Positions 1 to 8,370 of a stretch of 64,000 bases of DNA are shown in pieces (the first letter of the stretch is position 1; the number at the start of each line of letters is the position of its first letter). A model generated the notes under the pieces. The model searched no databases and was not told the DNA's origin. It saw only the letters and a list, made by a program, of their open reading frames with translations. A program made the position numbers and the translations under genes. The stretch comes from an uncultured Clostridia bacterium. Its GTDB lineage: Bacteria > Bacillota > Clostridia > TANB77 > CAG-465. Where the stretch lies: the NCBI GenBank assembly GCA_944388585.1, contig CALXJI010000002.1, positions 186,001 to 250,000 of the forward strand, in the 5' to 3' direction.

Positions 1-454
1 TCATAGCCTCTTTAGCTTTACTTATTTCAGATTTTATAAGTCCTACAGGATAAACTTTTTCATCTATATTAAGTTTTTTCATAACTTCTTTTATAACTTT
101 TTCTTTATCTATTTCATCAAATATATTAAAATCCCTTGTATATCCCAAAAGCTCAATTTCTCTTTTTAAAATTCTTACACAAACAGAATGAAATGTACCA
201 AGCCACATATCATTTGAAACTTGTCCTACTAAAGCTTCAACTCTTTCTTTCATTTCTTTTGCAGCCTTATTTGTAAATGTAATGGCAAGTATCTGCCATG
301 GTTTTACAATTTCCTTTTCAAGTAAATATGCAATTTTATATGTTAATACTCTAGTTTTTCCAGAGCCTGCACCTGCAAGAATTAATAGTGGGCCTGCCAT
401 ATATTCAACTGCTTCTTGTTGTTTATCGTTTAAATTTTCTAATAAATTGCTCAT
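1..454 (-). CDS. pcrA: UvrD/PcrA-type DNA helicase, N-terminal part (runs off window)
   Basis: The minus strand from ATG 454 reads MSNLLENLNDKQQEA, then GPLLILAGAGSGKTRVL (Walker A) and AITFTNKAAKEMKERV, the hallmark start of superfamily 1A helicases of the UvrD/PcrA/Rep group. These unwind DNA 3' to 5' in nucleotide-excision repair, mismatch repair and replication-fork rescue. About 151 codons are present; the rest lies before the window. The start follows AGGAGT at good spacing and lies 14 bases after the stop of the upstream gene, so the two are probably cotranscribed. The choice of PcrA over UvrD is by Gram-positive convention and is not proven by the fragment. Confidence 0.93.
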   Translation of the reverse strand, partial: MSNLLENLNDKQQEAVEYMAGPLLILAGAGSGKTRVLTYKIAYLLEKEIVKPWQILAITFTNKAAKEMKERVEALVGQVSNDMWLGTFHSVCVRILKREIELLGYTRDFNIFDEIDKEKVIKEVMKKLNIDEKVYPVGLIKSEISKAKEAM

Positions 455-468
455 TTTATATTACTCCT

Positions 469-1188
469 TTATAATTCTAAAATTCCACCATAATCTACAA
501 CATCTAATCCTTTAAAATCTATTATTTTCAATTTTCTATCTGTTATAAATTTCCTAATTTTATTATCTTTATCTATCTTATCTAAATCTCCAAACACTAT
601 TATACTATTTCCTATTTTTCCAATTGCTCCACCAATAAAACCAGTCATATTACTATAATTGTTATATTCATCTTTTAATTTTATATCTGGTATATAGTCT
701 AATAGTAAAACACTAAAATTATTTGCTCTTAATTTTTCCGCAATCTTTTTATCTGTAGTAATAACACTACTTTCATCAATTACTGCTATTGAACAATTAG
801 AATATCCTTGTTCAACATTTATTAACTCATAACCATTTTCTTTTAGACATTTTAACACCACTTTATCTGTATATTTAAAATTATGTATTGCATAATTTCC
901 TACAATACATATATTATACTTTATATCATCTGGATATTTAGTTCCGACTTCTTCCTTACCAGATATAATATTATATCCACTATTTTTAATTAAAAATAAC
1001 ATATCTTCATATTTACTTTTCTCTACAATTAAATTATCTCCAACTTTAACTGCAAATATATCTACATGTGATGCTATTTCTGGATATACATTTTGTGATC
1101 TATCAATACTTACAAGTCTATATCCCATATATTTTAACATATTCTTTTCAACATTTCTCATTCTACAATCTACTAAAATATACTGCAT
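469..1188 (-). CDS. DUF6873-type protein (GME-fold)
   Basis: This 239-residue protein resembles the clostridial family called DUF6873 (guanidino-group-modifying enzyme fold), whose members have no established reaction. It starts MQYILVDCRM and contains the segments SIAVIDESSVITTD and GGAIGKIGNSIIVFGDL, typical of that group. No signal peptide or membrane segment is visible, so it should be cytoplasmic. The ATG at 1188 follows GGAGGG with 8-base spacing. It lies directly upstream of the helicase gene in the same direction and may share its transcript. Family assignment is from memory of conserved segments and is moderately sure; function is unknown. Confidence 0.6.
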   Translation of the reverse strand: MQYILVDCRMRNVEKNMLKYMGYRLVSIDRSQNVYPEIASHVDIFAVKVGDNLIVEKSKYEDMLFLIKNSGYNIISGKEEVGTKYPDDIKYNICIVGNYAIHNFKYTDKVVLKCLKENGYELINVEQGYSNCSIAVIDESSVITTDKKIAEKLRANNFSVLLLDYIPDIKLKDEYNNYSNMTGFIGGAIGKIGNSIIVFGDLDKIDKDNKIRKFITDRKLKIIDFKGLDVVDYGGILEL

Positions 1189-1276
1189 ATATCTTTCCCT
1201 CCTTTTCTTTTTTAATTAAATTTCATACATATTATTTATATAATCATACCGAACATAAATTCTAATTTATTATATC

Positions 1277-1310
1277 AAAAAAAAAATAGTATTTCAATTA
1301 TGAAATACTA
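1277..1310 (-). terminator. rho-independent terminator after ypeB
   Basis: A perfect 10-bp stem (TAGTATTTCA/TGAAATACTA) with a 4-base loop is followed on the minus strand by a run of ten T. It lies just past the ypeB stop. Modest T runs on the other side could let it work both ways. Confidence 0.85.
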
Positions 1311-1322
1311 ATTTTTTGTGTC

Positions 1323-2696
1323 TTAAATTGCCATTGTACCTCCTGGTGTATTAAGCAATATATATATTTTTTCTTCTTGTAATGTATTAGCATTTATATA
1401 TACTAAAAATTCTTTATCATCTATATTTCCTTTAAATTCATATGCTAATACTTCATCTTTAGAATCTGTTGGAATTATACAAAGTCTTTGAGAATCAATA
1501 TTTAAATCTTTATATAATTTTTCTTTTGCTTGCTCTACAGAATTTTTAGGTGAAATTTCTCTTACTTTATGATTATATATATATCCATTTGCTTCAAAAT
1601 TCATTATTTCTCCGTTATCTAAAGCTACCTTTACTTTTATTAAATCTGAATAAATAATCACATTATCTTGCACAGCTGCAAAAGAAATAGTAACCATATT
1701 TTCACCTTTAAGATAATATGTCGGTTCTACATCATATATTCCAACACTGTTAATATAATTTAGAGCATATTCTTTTGCCTTCTCTATGTCAATTTTTTCT
1801 TCCTCTACTTTTCTATCTGAAATCATTTGATATAATCTTGCATCATTTTTTGTTACATATAATGTCTTTACTGTTTCTATTTCATATATCTTTGCCTCAT
1901 ACACATATAATGGAATTTTTCCGTCTTGCTCTTGTTTAAATGTTATACTCTCCAAATTTAATTCATCTTTTAATATATTTTGTGCTTCATCATTAGATAC
2001 AACATTTTGACTTAAAAAACTAGGCTCTCTTGTGAGTACATGTTCTGAAAAAGCACCATCATAGATTAATCCTTCATACTCTGTAAAAGTTTTACCTATC
2101 TTGTTAACACTAGATAATTCTTCCTCTGCTTGAGTATTTTTTATTTTCTCATTTCCTACTTTTTCTAGTTCATCCCACTTTATGTTTTTATTATTTAACT
2201 CTTTATATATTTCTTCTGTAACACTAGATAAATCATATATTTTAGAATATATAGTATCTATTTGCTCTTTATAATTTGAAATATCATCTCCATTTATTAT
2301 GTTTCTCATTAAAGAATATGAAAAATCACTGACTTGTGTCAAAAATTTAGATACATTTGATACACTCCCTTCTGAAAACGGCAATATATCTAAATTAGAT
2401 TTTGCACTATTAGACTTTGCAAAAATACTTGCAAGAGTAGTTAAAGTATACGTATCATTACCTGTAATTTTTAATTTAACTATTTCGTTTTCAACATTAT
2501 TTATATTCGCTACAAAATCATACATACTTCTATTATATTCATCTTGAACAGATTGCTTTTCTATTTTAAATTGCTTTAAAAGTACCATTGTTCCTAAAAT
2601 TATTAAAGAAAAAATACTAAAAAATAATATACCAAGTTTTTTGCTTCCAATCTTTTTTTTAAAACATATTATTTTCTTTTCAAACTTTTCAAACAT
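1323..2696 (-). CDS. ypeB: Germination protein YpeB
   Basis: This 457-residue protein matches YpeB in length, architecture and context. An N-terminal basic stretch precedes one membrane segment at about residues 22-40, followed by a large extracytoplasmic region whose C-terminal half has PepSY-like repeats (for example ARLYQMISDRKV and the ELKEKLYKDLN-type helices). In Bacillus, YpeB is needed for correct localisation and stability of the cortex-lytic enzyme SleB in the dormant spore. The gene lies 2 bases downstream of the sleB-like gene, the classic sleB-ypeB operon order, and ends at a strong terminator. The pairing supports function in cortex hydrolysis during germination. The C-terminal NTPGGTMAI is intact. 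Confidence 0.9.
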   Translation of the reverse strand: MFEKFEKKIICFKKKIGSKKLGILFFSIFSLIILGTMVLLKQFKIEKQSVQDEYNRSMYDFVANINNVENEIVKLKITGNDTYTLTTLASIFAKSNSAKSNLDILPFSEGSVSNVSKFLTQVSDFSYSLMRNIINGDDISNYKEQIDTIYSKIYDLSSVTEEIYKELNNKNIKWDELEKVGNEKIKNTQAEEELSSVNKIGKTFTEYEGLIYDGAFSEHVLTREPSFLSQNVVSNDEAQNILKDELNLESITFKQEQDGKIPLYVYEAKIYEIETVKTLYVTKNDARLYQMISDRKVEEEKIDIEKAKEYALNYINSVGIYDVEPTYYLKGENMVTISFAAVQDNVIIYSDLIKVKVALDNGEIMNFEANGYIYNHKVREISPKNSVEQAKEKLYKDLNIDSQRLCIIPTDSKDEVLAYEFKGNIDDKEFLVYINANTLQEEKIYILLNTPGGTMAI

Positions 2697-2698
2697 AG

Positions 2699-3181
2699 CT
2701 ATTCCTCCACAGCAAATACATGCTTACCAATTGTTGTTAAAGTCTTTAAAGAAAATAGCCATTTACTTTTGGTTTTTGATGGATTATAAAAATACAAAGC
2801 TCCATTTGTAGGATCAACACCATTCATTGCATCTTGAGCAGCTTTATATACTGTTGAATCTTCAGCAATAGGTACATCAAATTGACCATCTGTTACACAC
2901 GAAAATTGTCCCTTTTGATATATAACACCTGCTATAGTATTAGGAAAAGATGGATCTTTTACCCTATTCATTATAACTGCACCAACTGCTACTTGCCCAA
3001 TATATGGTTCACCACGTGCTTCACCATTTATAAGTCTAGCAAGAAGTTCTACCATATTGTCACCAGATACCTTATCCGTTGATATAGAACTTTCTACTTT
3101 TTGAGTTTGTGCATAAACTATTACAAAACTATATATTAAAAACATAATAAAAAAAAGACATGCTATATATTTTTTCTTCAT
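2699..3181 (-). CDS. sleB: Spore cortex-lytic enzyme SleB/CwlJ-type hydrolase
   Basis: A secreted or spore-targeted cell-wall hydrolase of the Hydrolase_2 (SleB/CwlJ) family. The N-terminal hydrophobic signal (about residues 4-24) is followed by the catalytic domain with LARLINGEARGEP, whose Glu is the expected catalytic residue, and GAVIMNRV, GQFSCV and ALYFYNP, all characteristic. At about 160 residues it lacks the N-terminal peptidoglycan-binding domain of Bacillus SleB and resembles compact CwlJ. The ATG at 3181 is preferred because AGGTGA lies 5 bases upstream; an in-frame GTG at 3190 overlaps that ribosome-binding site. It is cotranscribed with ypeB, which argues for SleB over CwlJ. Confidence 0.88.
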   Translation of the reverse strand: MKKKYIACLFFIMFLIYSFVIVYAQTQKVESSISTDKVSGDNMVELLARLINGEARGEPYIGQVAVGAVIMNRVKDPSFPNTIAGVIYQKGQFSCVTDGQFDVPIAEDSTVYKAAQDAMNGVDPTNGALYFYNPSKTKSKWLFSLKTLTTIGKHVFAVEE

Positions 3182-3253
3182 AATCCTCACCTTTTAATAG
3201 TTTGAGTTATGTTATAAAAAAATATACAACATGTTTTTTTATACTTTTATACT

Positions 3254-3508
3254 TTATATAAAAAACCCTATTATAATTAAAAGTATTACTCCTGGTACTC
3301 CAAATATTCCAGCTATAAGTGCTGTTACTATATTAAATGGAATTGTTATTCCTATTGCACCGCCAAATGTATTTACTAAATATATCATTAATACACCTAA
3401 TCCTACATTAATAGCTAGCTTTATAATCTTTTTGATAGGCCATGCAAGCAGCTTTGCTACTATAATTACTGCAATAGCTGCAAATATCAATACTATATAC
3501 TCAGTCAT
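3254..3508 (-). CDS. bofA: BofA-like integral membrane protein (pro-sigmaK processing inhibitor family)
   Basis: This 84-residue protein is almost wholly hydrophobic, with segments at about 3-24, 31-50 and 58-84. It carries the BofA-family pattern KLLAWPIKKIIKLAINVGLG followed by NTFGG, IPFN and GIFGVPGVI. In Bacillus, BofA holds the intramembrane protease SpoIVFB inactive until the forespore signal arrives, so timing sigmaK activation. Here it lies 17 bases downstream of rseP, itself an M50 intramembrane protease, and a sigK gene with a pro-sequence lies at about 32 kb. The family call is good; regulation of SpoIVFB by this copy is inference. Confidence 0.75.
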   Translation of the reverse strand: MTEYIVLIFAAIAVIIVAKLLAWPIKKIIKLAINVGLGVLMIYLVNTFGGAIGITIPFNIVTALIAGIFGVPGVILLIIIGFFI

Positions 3509-3525
3509 ATGTTTATCCCCCTAAA

Positions 3526-4788
3526 CTATATAATTCTTACTATATCCTTATATGTTACAAACACTGTTAGCAATAGTAAAAGTCCAAGTCCTATATATGA
3601 TACAGTAAGCTCTACCTTTTCAGATACTTTCTTTCTTGTTACACATTCTATAAGTACTAGTAATATTTTTCCTCCATCAAGTGGTGGAAATGGTAATATA
3701 TTTGCAACACCAACTGCCATGCTTATCATTGCCATTAGGAAGAAGAAGTTTAATACACCTTCACTTTTTGAAACAACTTCACCAATTCCCACAATTCCAG
3801 ACATATTATTTAAAGATACCTTACCTGTAAATAAATCTACATATGATCCTACTATGCTTTTAATATTTTCTACTGTTTCAATGAATGCATATGAAATATT
3901 AGACTTTGTTGTTGCAATACTTGCTATGCCTAAATCAAAAACCTCAGTTGCTTCCGGTATAATACTATAATCTATTACTTCTTCTCCTCTTTGTACTTTA
4001 ATTACTACTTCTTGATCTGGCTTTTTTTGGATCTCATTTACTACACTAGTTGCATCCGGTGTTGATACATTATCTACAGATAATATAATATCTCCTGCCT
4101 TTATTCCGACTTCTGTAGCACTTGTTCCAGCACCTGTAAGTTCTACAACATTTGTTTGATTACCATCATCATCTATTTTAAAACTAATACCAATTTTCCC
4201 TTCTATTCTTCTAGCATCTTTTACTGTAGTAGTATATATTTGCCCATCTCTTTCATACTCTAAAGTAATATCATTTGAATCACCATTTAATCTATAATTT
4301 GAAATTTGTGAATATAATTCAACTTCTTTTCCATTAATAGATTTTATTATATCTCCCGCTTGAAGTCCAGCTTGTGCGAGTACTGAATTTTCTGTAAAAG
4401 ATGTAACTTGCGTTGTAGCAACATTTCCTGGTAAATATACTGCTAAAAATACTACTGTTGCTAAAATAAAGTTAAATATTACACCCATTGAAAGGATAAT
4501 AATCTTCTCAAAAGCATTTTTCTTTTGATATGATGTTTCACTTTCTTTATTATCCTCTGTAGCCTCTTCACCTTCTATGGCACAATATCCACCAAGTGGG
4601 ATCCATCTTAGAGAATACATTGTACCTCTAAATTTCTTTTGAACAATTTTGGGTCCAAACCCTATTGAAAATTCATCTACTCCAACTTTTAATAATTTAC
4701 TTGCTAAAAAATGTCCAAATTCATGAACTGTAGCAACTGCAACAATTATAGCAAGTAATTTTACTATAGTTATTAAAAAAGTTATCAA
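3526..4788 (-). CDS. rseP: RIP metalloprotease RseP (site-2 protease, M50)
   Basis: A 420-residue intramembrane zinc metalloprotease. The first membrane segment carries HEFGH at residues 22-26 (zinc ligands and catalytic Glu), and the last part carries PFPPLDGGK at about 366-374, the third ligand. Two PDZ domains lie between (AGLQAGDIIKSINGKEV and GIKAGDIILSVDNV), although many Gram-positive homologues have only one. It cuts membrane-bound anti-sigma factors and signal peptides. The start is a TTG at 4788, preceded by GGGAGG at 8 bases. It is in the order frr-cdsA-rseP; uppS and dxr, often found between, are absent. The BofA-like gene follows directly. Confidence 0.92.
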   Translation of the reverse strand: MITFLITIVKLLAIIVAVATVHEFGHFLASKLLKVGVDEFSIGFGPKIVQKKFRGTMYSLRWIPLGGYCAIEGEEATEDNKESETSYQKKNAFEKIIILSMGVIFNFILATVVFLAVYLPGNVATTQVTSFTENSVLAQAGLQAGDIIKSINGKEVELYSQISNYRLNGDSNDITLEYERDGQIYTTTVKDARRIEGKIGISFKIDDDGNQTNVVELTGAGTSATEVGIKAGDIILSVDNVSTPDATSVVNEIQKKPDQEVVIKVQRGEEVIDYSIIPEATEVFDLGIASIATTKSNISYAFIETVENIKSIVGSYVDLFTGKVSLNNMSGIVGIGEVVSKSEGVLNFFFLMAMISMAVGVANILPFPPLDGGKILLVLIECVTRKKVSEKVELTVSYIGLGLLLLLTVFVTYKDIVRII

Positions 4789-4812
4789 ATTTGTTACCTC
4801 CCTTTATATTAT

Positions 4813-5640
4813 CTATATTAAATTAAATAAGTATATAAATGAATATAATATAGGTGCTATAAACATAACACTATCAAATCTATCTAAAATACCACCATGT
4901 CCTGGCATAATATTGCTAAAATCTTTTACTCCACAAAATCTTTTTATAGATGATGCTGCTAAATCACCGATCTGTCCAACTATGCTTAAAATAAATCCCA
5001 TAATTGCTATTAATATTATATTAAAATTTGTACCAAAATATGTATTTGTTATAACAGCAACTATACTACATATTATTATAGAACCAATAATACCAGCTAT
5101 TGATCCTTCTATACTTTTTTTAGGACTTACAACTTCTGACAATTTATGCTTACCCAAGCGTGAGCCTATTTCATAGGCAAAAGTATCTGTAGAAATTGAG
5201 CTTGCAAATGCAAGTATTACAAAAATTCTACCATGTGGCATTAAAAATAATAACTTAATAAAAGAAAATAAAAATGGAACATATATTATTGAAAAAAATG
5301 TTATAACAACATCAATAATATTTACCTTTAATTTCTTTATAACTATATAAGAAAACATTATAGTAAGTAAAATTGGAATTGAAATTGCAATAATATTAAT
5401 TTTAGTTAATACATCTATATTAGCACCCAGTAATAAAGTGCCAAAGCAACTAATATATCCTATAATTGAAATTGGATTATATCCTTTAGCTTTAAAGCAT
5501 TTATTATACTCATATACGCCCATAATAGATAGTAATAGAACAAAAGCTGAATCTACTATAGCATTATTTAAACACAAAACAAGTATTAAAACTGCCATAA
5601 AAATAAATCCAGATGTCAATCTTTTTACACTCTCTTTCAA
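4813..5640 (-). CDS. cdsA: Phosphatidate cytidylyltransferase
   Basis: A 275-residue multispanning membrane enzyme that makes CDP-diacylglycerol from phosphatidic acid and CTP, the branch point of phospholipid synthesis. The C-terminal CDS signature is intact: GDLAASSIKRFCGVKD followed by PGHGGILDRFDS, with the conserved Asp residues that bind metal and CTP. About eight membrane segments are visible. The start appears to be TTG at 5640 with AAGGGG upstream; the next ATG lies too far inside the first helix. It sits between frr and rseP as in most Firmicutes and is probably cotranscribed with both. Confidence 0.93.
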   Translation of the reverse strand: MKESVKRLTSGFIFMAVLILVLCLNNAIVDSAFVLLLSIMGVYEYNKCFKAKGYNPISIIGYISCFGTLLLGANIDVLTKINIIAISIPILLTIMFSYIVIKKLKVNIIDVVITFFSIIYVPFLFSFIKLLFLMPHGRIFVILAFASSISTDTFAYEIGSRLGKHKLSEVVSPKKSIEGSIAGIIGSIIICSIVAVITNTYFGTNFNIILIAIMGFILSIVGQIGDLAASSIKRFCGVKDFSNIMPGHGGILDRFDSVMFIAPILYSFIYLFNLI

Positions 5641-5660
5641 TTTAAAAACCCCTTACTCTT

Positions 5661-6209
5661 TTATACTTCCATTACCTCTTTTTCTTTATTTTCAATTACT
5701 TTTTCTACTTTGTCTGTATATTTGTCTGTTATTTTTTGAATTTTTTCTTCTGCTGATTTTAATTCATCTTCTGTCATTTCTCCACTATTTTTTAATGCTT
5801 TAGCATCATCTATTCCATCTCTTCTTAAATTTCTAATAGCGATTTTTGCATCTTCTCCTAAAGCCTTTACATCCTTTACAATTTGTCTTCTTCTTTCTTC
5901 ATTTAACTCTGGAAAAGTAAGTCTTACACTATTTCCATCATTTATAGGATTAACTCCAAGTTCAGCAACTTGAATAGCTTTTATTATTTGACCAAGTAAA
6001 GATCTATCCCATGGAGTTATTAAAATTTGTCTTGCTTCTGGTACAGAAATTGCACCTATTTGATTTAATGGAGTCTGTACCCCATAATACTCTACTGTTA
6101 CTTTATTTAATATTGCAGGATTTGCTCTTCCTGCTCTTATCGCTGCTAATTCTTCGCATAAATAATCTACAGCTTTTTGCATTTTTTCTTCTAACTCATT
6201 ATATTCCAT
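5661..6209 (-). CDS. frr: Ribosome recycling factor
   Basis: A 182-residue protein matching RRF end to end: AAIRAGRANPAILNKV near the N terminus, then VTVEYYGVQTPLNQIG and LTFPELNEERR, with the C-terminal helical arm EEKIQKITDKYTDKVEK. With EF-G it splits the post-termination ribosome so that subunits can be reused. The ATG at 6209 is preceded by AGGAGA at slightly long spacing. It is first in the frr-cdsA-rseP cluster. No pyrH lies directly upstream, which is unusual for Firmicutes; topB is there instead. Confidence 0.97.
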   Translation of the reverse strand: MEYNELEEKMQKAVDYLCEELAAIRAGRANPAILNKVTVEYYGVQTPLNQIGAISVPEARQILITPWDRSLLGQIIKAIQVAELGVNPINDGNSVRLTFPELNEERRRQIVKDVKALGEDAKIAIRNLRRDGIDDAKALKNSGEMTEDELKSAEEKIQKITDKYTDKVEKVIENKEKEVMEV

Positions 6210-6277
6210 AATCTTTCTAACTCTCCTTTAAAATACTCATAATATAATTATACATTAAAAATAGAAAAAAGCAATAA

Positions 6278-8251
6278 TTAATAGCCATACAAATACTGAT
6301 TTCTACTTTTTTTAAATTTTACTACTTTATTTCTAATATATTCTTCTAATTTCTTCATAAATTCATCTGCACTAATTTCTTTTTGTGCCACCATAGTAAG
6401 TCCTTTTTCCCAACTTGCTGTAAGCTCTGGATTAAGCAAATCTGGCATTGTATTTGAAACTATTTCATATACTGATTCTCCTCTTTTTGTTGGAGTTAAA
6501 ATTTGTGTCTTTTTATTAGTAGCTATATAATCTATTTTTTCTAATTTTTTTATAATCTCTGCCCTTGTAGCACTAGTTCCTATTCCGCTCCCCTTTATTT
6601 GCTCTCGTAGTTCTTCATCTTCAATTAATTTTCCAGCATTTTCCATTGCAAGTATCATAGAACCAGATGAATATCTCTTTGGTGGCGTAGTCTCTCCGGT
6701 TTTAATATTAAATCCTTTTATATTGATAACATCATTTTTTCTTAAGTTTGCTAAAATATCACTATTTGTTAATATCTGATCATCATCCTTATTATCTTTT
6801 TCTTCTGTATCTTCTTTTTCTACTTTTTTATCATTTTTATATATTTCCAAATACCCTAACTCTTCACATACTTTAGCATTTGTAAAAAACTTTTCACCAC
6901 TTATATCTATTGTAATTGAAATTCTATTATATATAGCAGGTGGATAAAATATTGCTAAGAATCTTTTAACAATTAAAAAATATACTTCTTTTTCAAGACT
7001 TGTAAGTTTATCTATATTCTCTTTTCCTTGTCCTGTTGGAATAATTGCATAGTGATCTGTTATTTTACTATCATCTACATATTTTGTCTTTTCAAGCTTA
7101 ATACTATACTTTTCTTTTACCATTTTATCTATTATTTTATCAATTTCATCGTTAATTTTCATTTTAGCAAGTCCATTAAGATTTTTACTAATAACCTTTG
7201 CTACTGCACTAGATAAAACTCTTGCATCTGTTCTTGGATATGTAACTAACTTCTTTTCATATAAATTTTGAATTATTTGTAATGTTTCATCTGGACTAAT
7301 TTTAAAATTTTTTGTGCATTCATTTTGTACTTCTGCAAGATTAAATAAAAGTGGTGGATTCTCTTTACTTTTCTTTTTAGTAATATTTTCTATTTTTCCT
7401 ATTTTATTTTTAGATAAATACTCTATAAAATCCTGTGCGTCTTGCTTTTCCTTAAATCCAGTATCATTATATAATTTTATAGAGTCATATACACTAGATG
7501 TATTTGTTACTTTAAAATCTCCTTTAAATACATTTTCCTCGCTTTTAAAAAAATCTCCCTGTATTTTATAAAAATTAACTTTCTTAAAATTTCTTATTTC
7601 ATTTTCTCTATTAACTATTAGTCCTAATACACATGTCATAACTCTACCAATTGATATTACTGCTCTTTCTTCCCCCATAGTCTTTGCTAATCTTTTTGCA
7701 TATAACAAAGATAATAATCTTGAAAAATTAATTCCTATTAAATAGTCTTCTTTTGCTCTTAAATATGCAGCATCAGATAAAGAATTATACTCATCTAATA
7801 ATTTTGCTTCTTTAATTCCATTTAATATTGCCTCCTCTGTTTGAGAATCAATCCAAACACGCCTTTTTTCCTTTTTGGGACTACCTGCCATTTCATCTAC
7901 TAGTCTATAAATATATTCTCCTTCTCTTCCTGAGTCAGTACATACATATATTAAATCTACATCTTCTCTATTTAAAATATTAGATACTATGTCAAATTGT
8001 TTTTTTACATTATCTATGACTTCATATTTAAATTCCTTTGGAATAAATGGTAATGTAGATAAATTCCAATATTTCATTTTTTCATCATATTTCTCTGGAT
8101 AAGACATTGTTACAAGATGTCCTACACACCACGTTACTATATAATCACTAGATTCCATATATCCATTTTTATTTACCGCATTTATTTTTAAAGCTTTTGC
8201 AAATTCTTTTGCCACACTTGGTTTTTCTGCTATTATTACTTTTTTTGCCAT
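6278..8251 (-). CDS. topB: DNA topoisomerase III
   Basis: A 657-residue type IA topoisomerase. The N-terminal TOPRIM domain starts KKVIIAEKPSVAKEFAKAL and includes CTDSGREGEYIYR (acidic metal-binding residues). The active-site Tyr lies in KLVTYPRTDARVLSS at about residue 337. The C terminus (KGSGIGTSATRAEIIKKL and LTASWEKGL) is typical of TopB from Firmicutes, and there are no zinc fingers, unlike TopA. It relaxes and decatenates single-stranded crossings. TopB is found both as a chromosomal gene and on conjugative elements; no mobile-element genes surround this copy, so I take it as chromosomal. Confidence 0.93.
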   Translation of the reverse strand: MAKKVIIAEKPSVAKEFAKALKINAVNKNGYMESSDYIVTWCVGHLVTMSYPEKYDEKMKYWNLSTLPFIPKEFKYEVIDNVKKQFDIVSNILNREDVDLIYVCTDSGREGEYIYRLVDEMAGSPKKEKRRVWIDSQTEEAILNGIKEAKLLDEYNSLSDAAYLRAKEDYLIGINFSRLLSLLYAKRLAKTMGEERAVISIGRVMTCVLGLIVNRENEIRNFKKVNFYKIQGDFFKSEENVFKGDFKVTNTSSVYDSIKLYNDTGFKEKQDAQDFIEYLSKNKIGKIENITKKKSKENPPLLFNLAEVQNECTKNFKISPDETLQIIQNLYEKKLVTYPRTDARVLSSAVAKVISKNLNGLAKMKINDEIDKIIDKMVKEKYSIKLEKTKYVDDSKITDHYAIIPTGQGKENIDKLTSLEKEVYFLIVKRFLAIFYPPAIYNRISITIDISGEKFFTNAKVCEELGYLEIYKNDKKVEKEDTEEKDNKDDDQILTNSDILANLRKNDVINIKGFNIKTGETTPPKRYSSGSMILAMENAGKLIEDEELREQIKGSGIGTSATRAEIIKKLEKIDYIATNKKTQILTPTKRGESVYEIVSNTMPDLLNPELTASWEKGLTMVAQKEISADEFMKKLEEYIRNKVVKFKKSRNQYLYGY

Positions 8252-8336
8252 TTATAAAACCTCTCAACTTAACTAATTATACACTAAAAATCCAAATAAA
8301 TCAAAAAAATAATTACTTAAAATAAAATTGGGCAAT

Positions 8337-8367
8337 ATAAAAAAGATAAGGAAAATTCCTTATCTTT
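8337..8367 (-). terminator. terminator after the broken deacetylase gene
   Basis: A perfect 12-bp stem (AAAGATAAGGAA/TTCCTTATCTTT) with a 2-base loop and T runs on either side. It lies just beyond the stop at 8371 and could also stop transcription the other way. Confidence 0.85.
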
Positions 8368-8370
8368 AAA

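Noticed and set aside
3191-3253. SigmaG-type promoter upstream of sleB
   Set aside because: AT-rich sequence offers several partial matches but none with right boxes and spacing.
6278-8251. topB as a sign of a conjugative element
   Set aside because: No relaxase, integrase, VirB4 or attachment repeats are near; neighbours are housekeeping genes.
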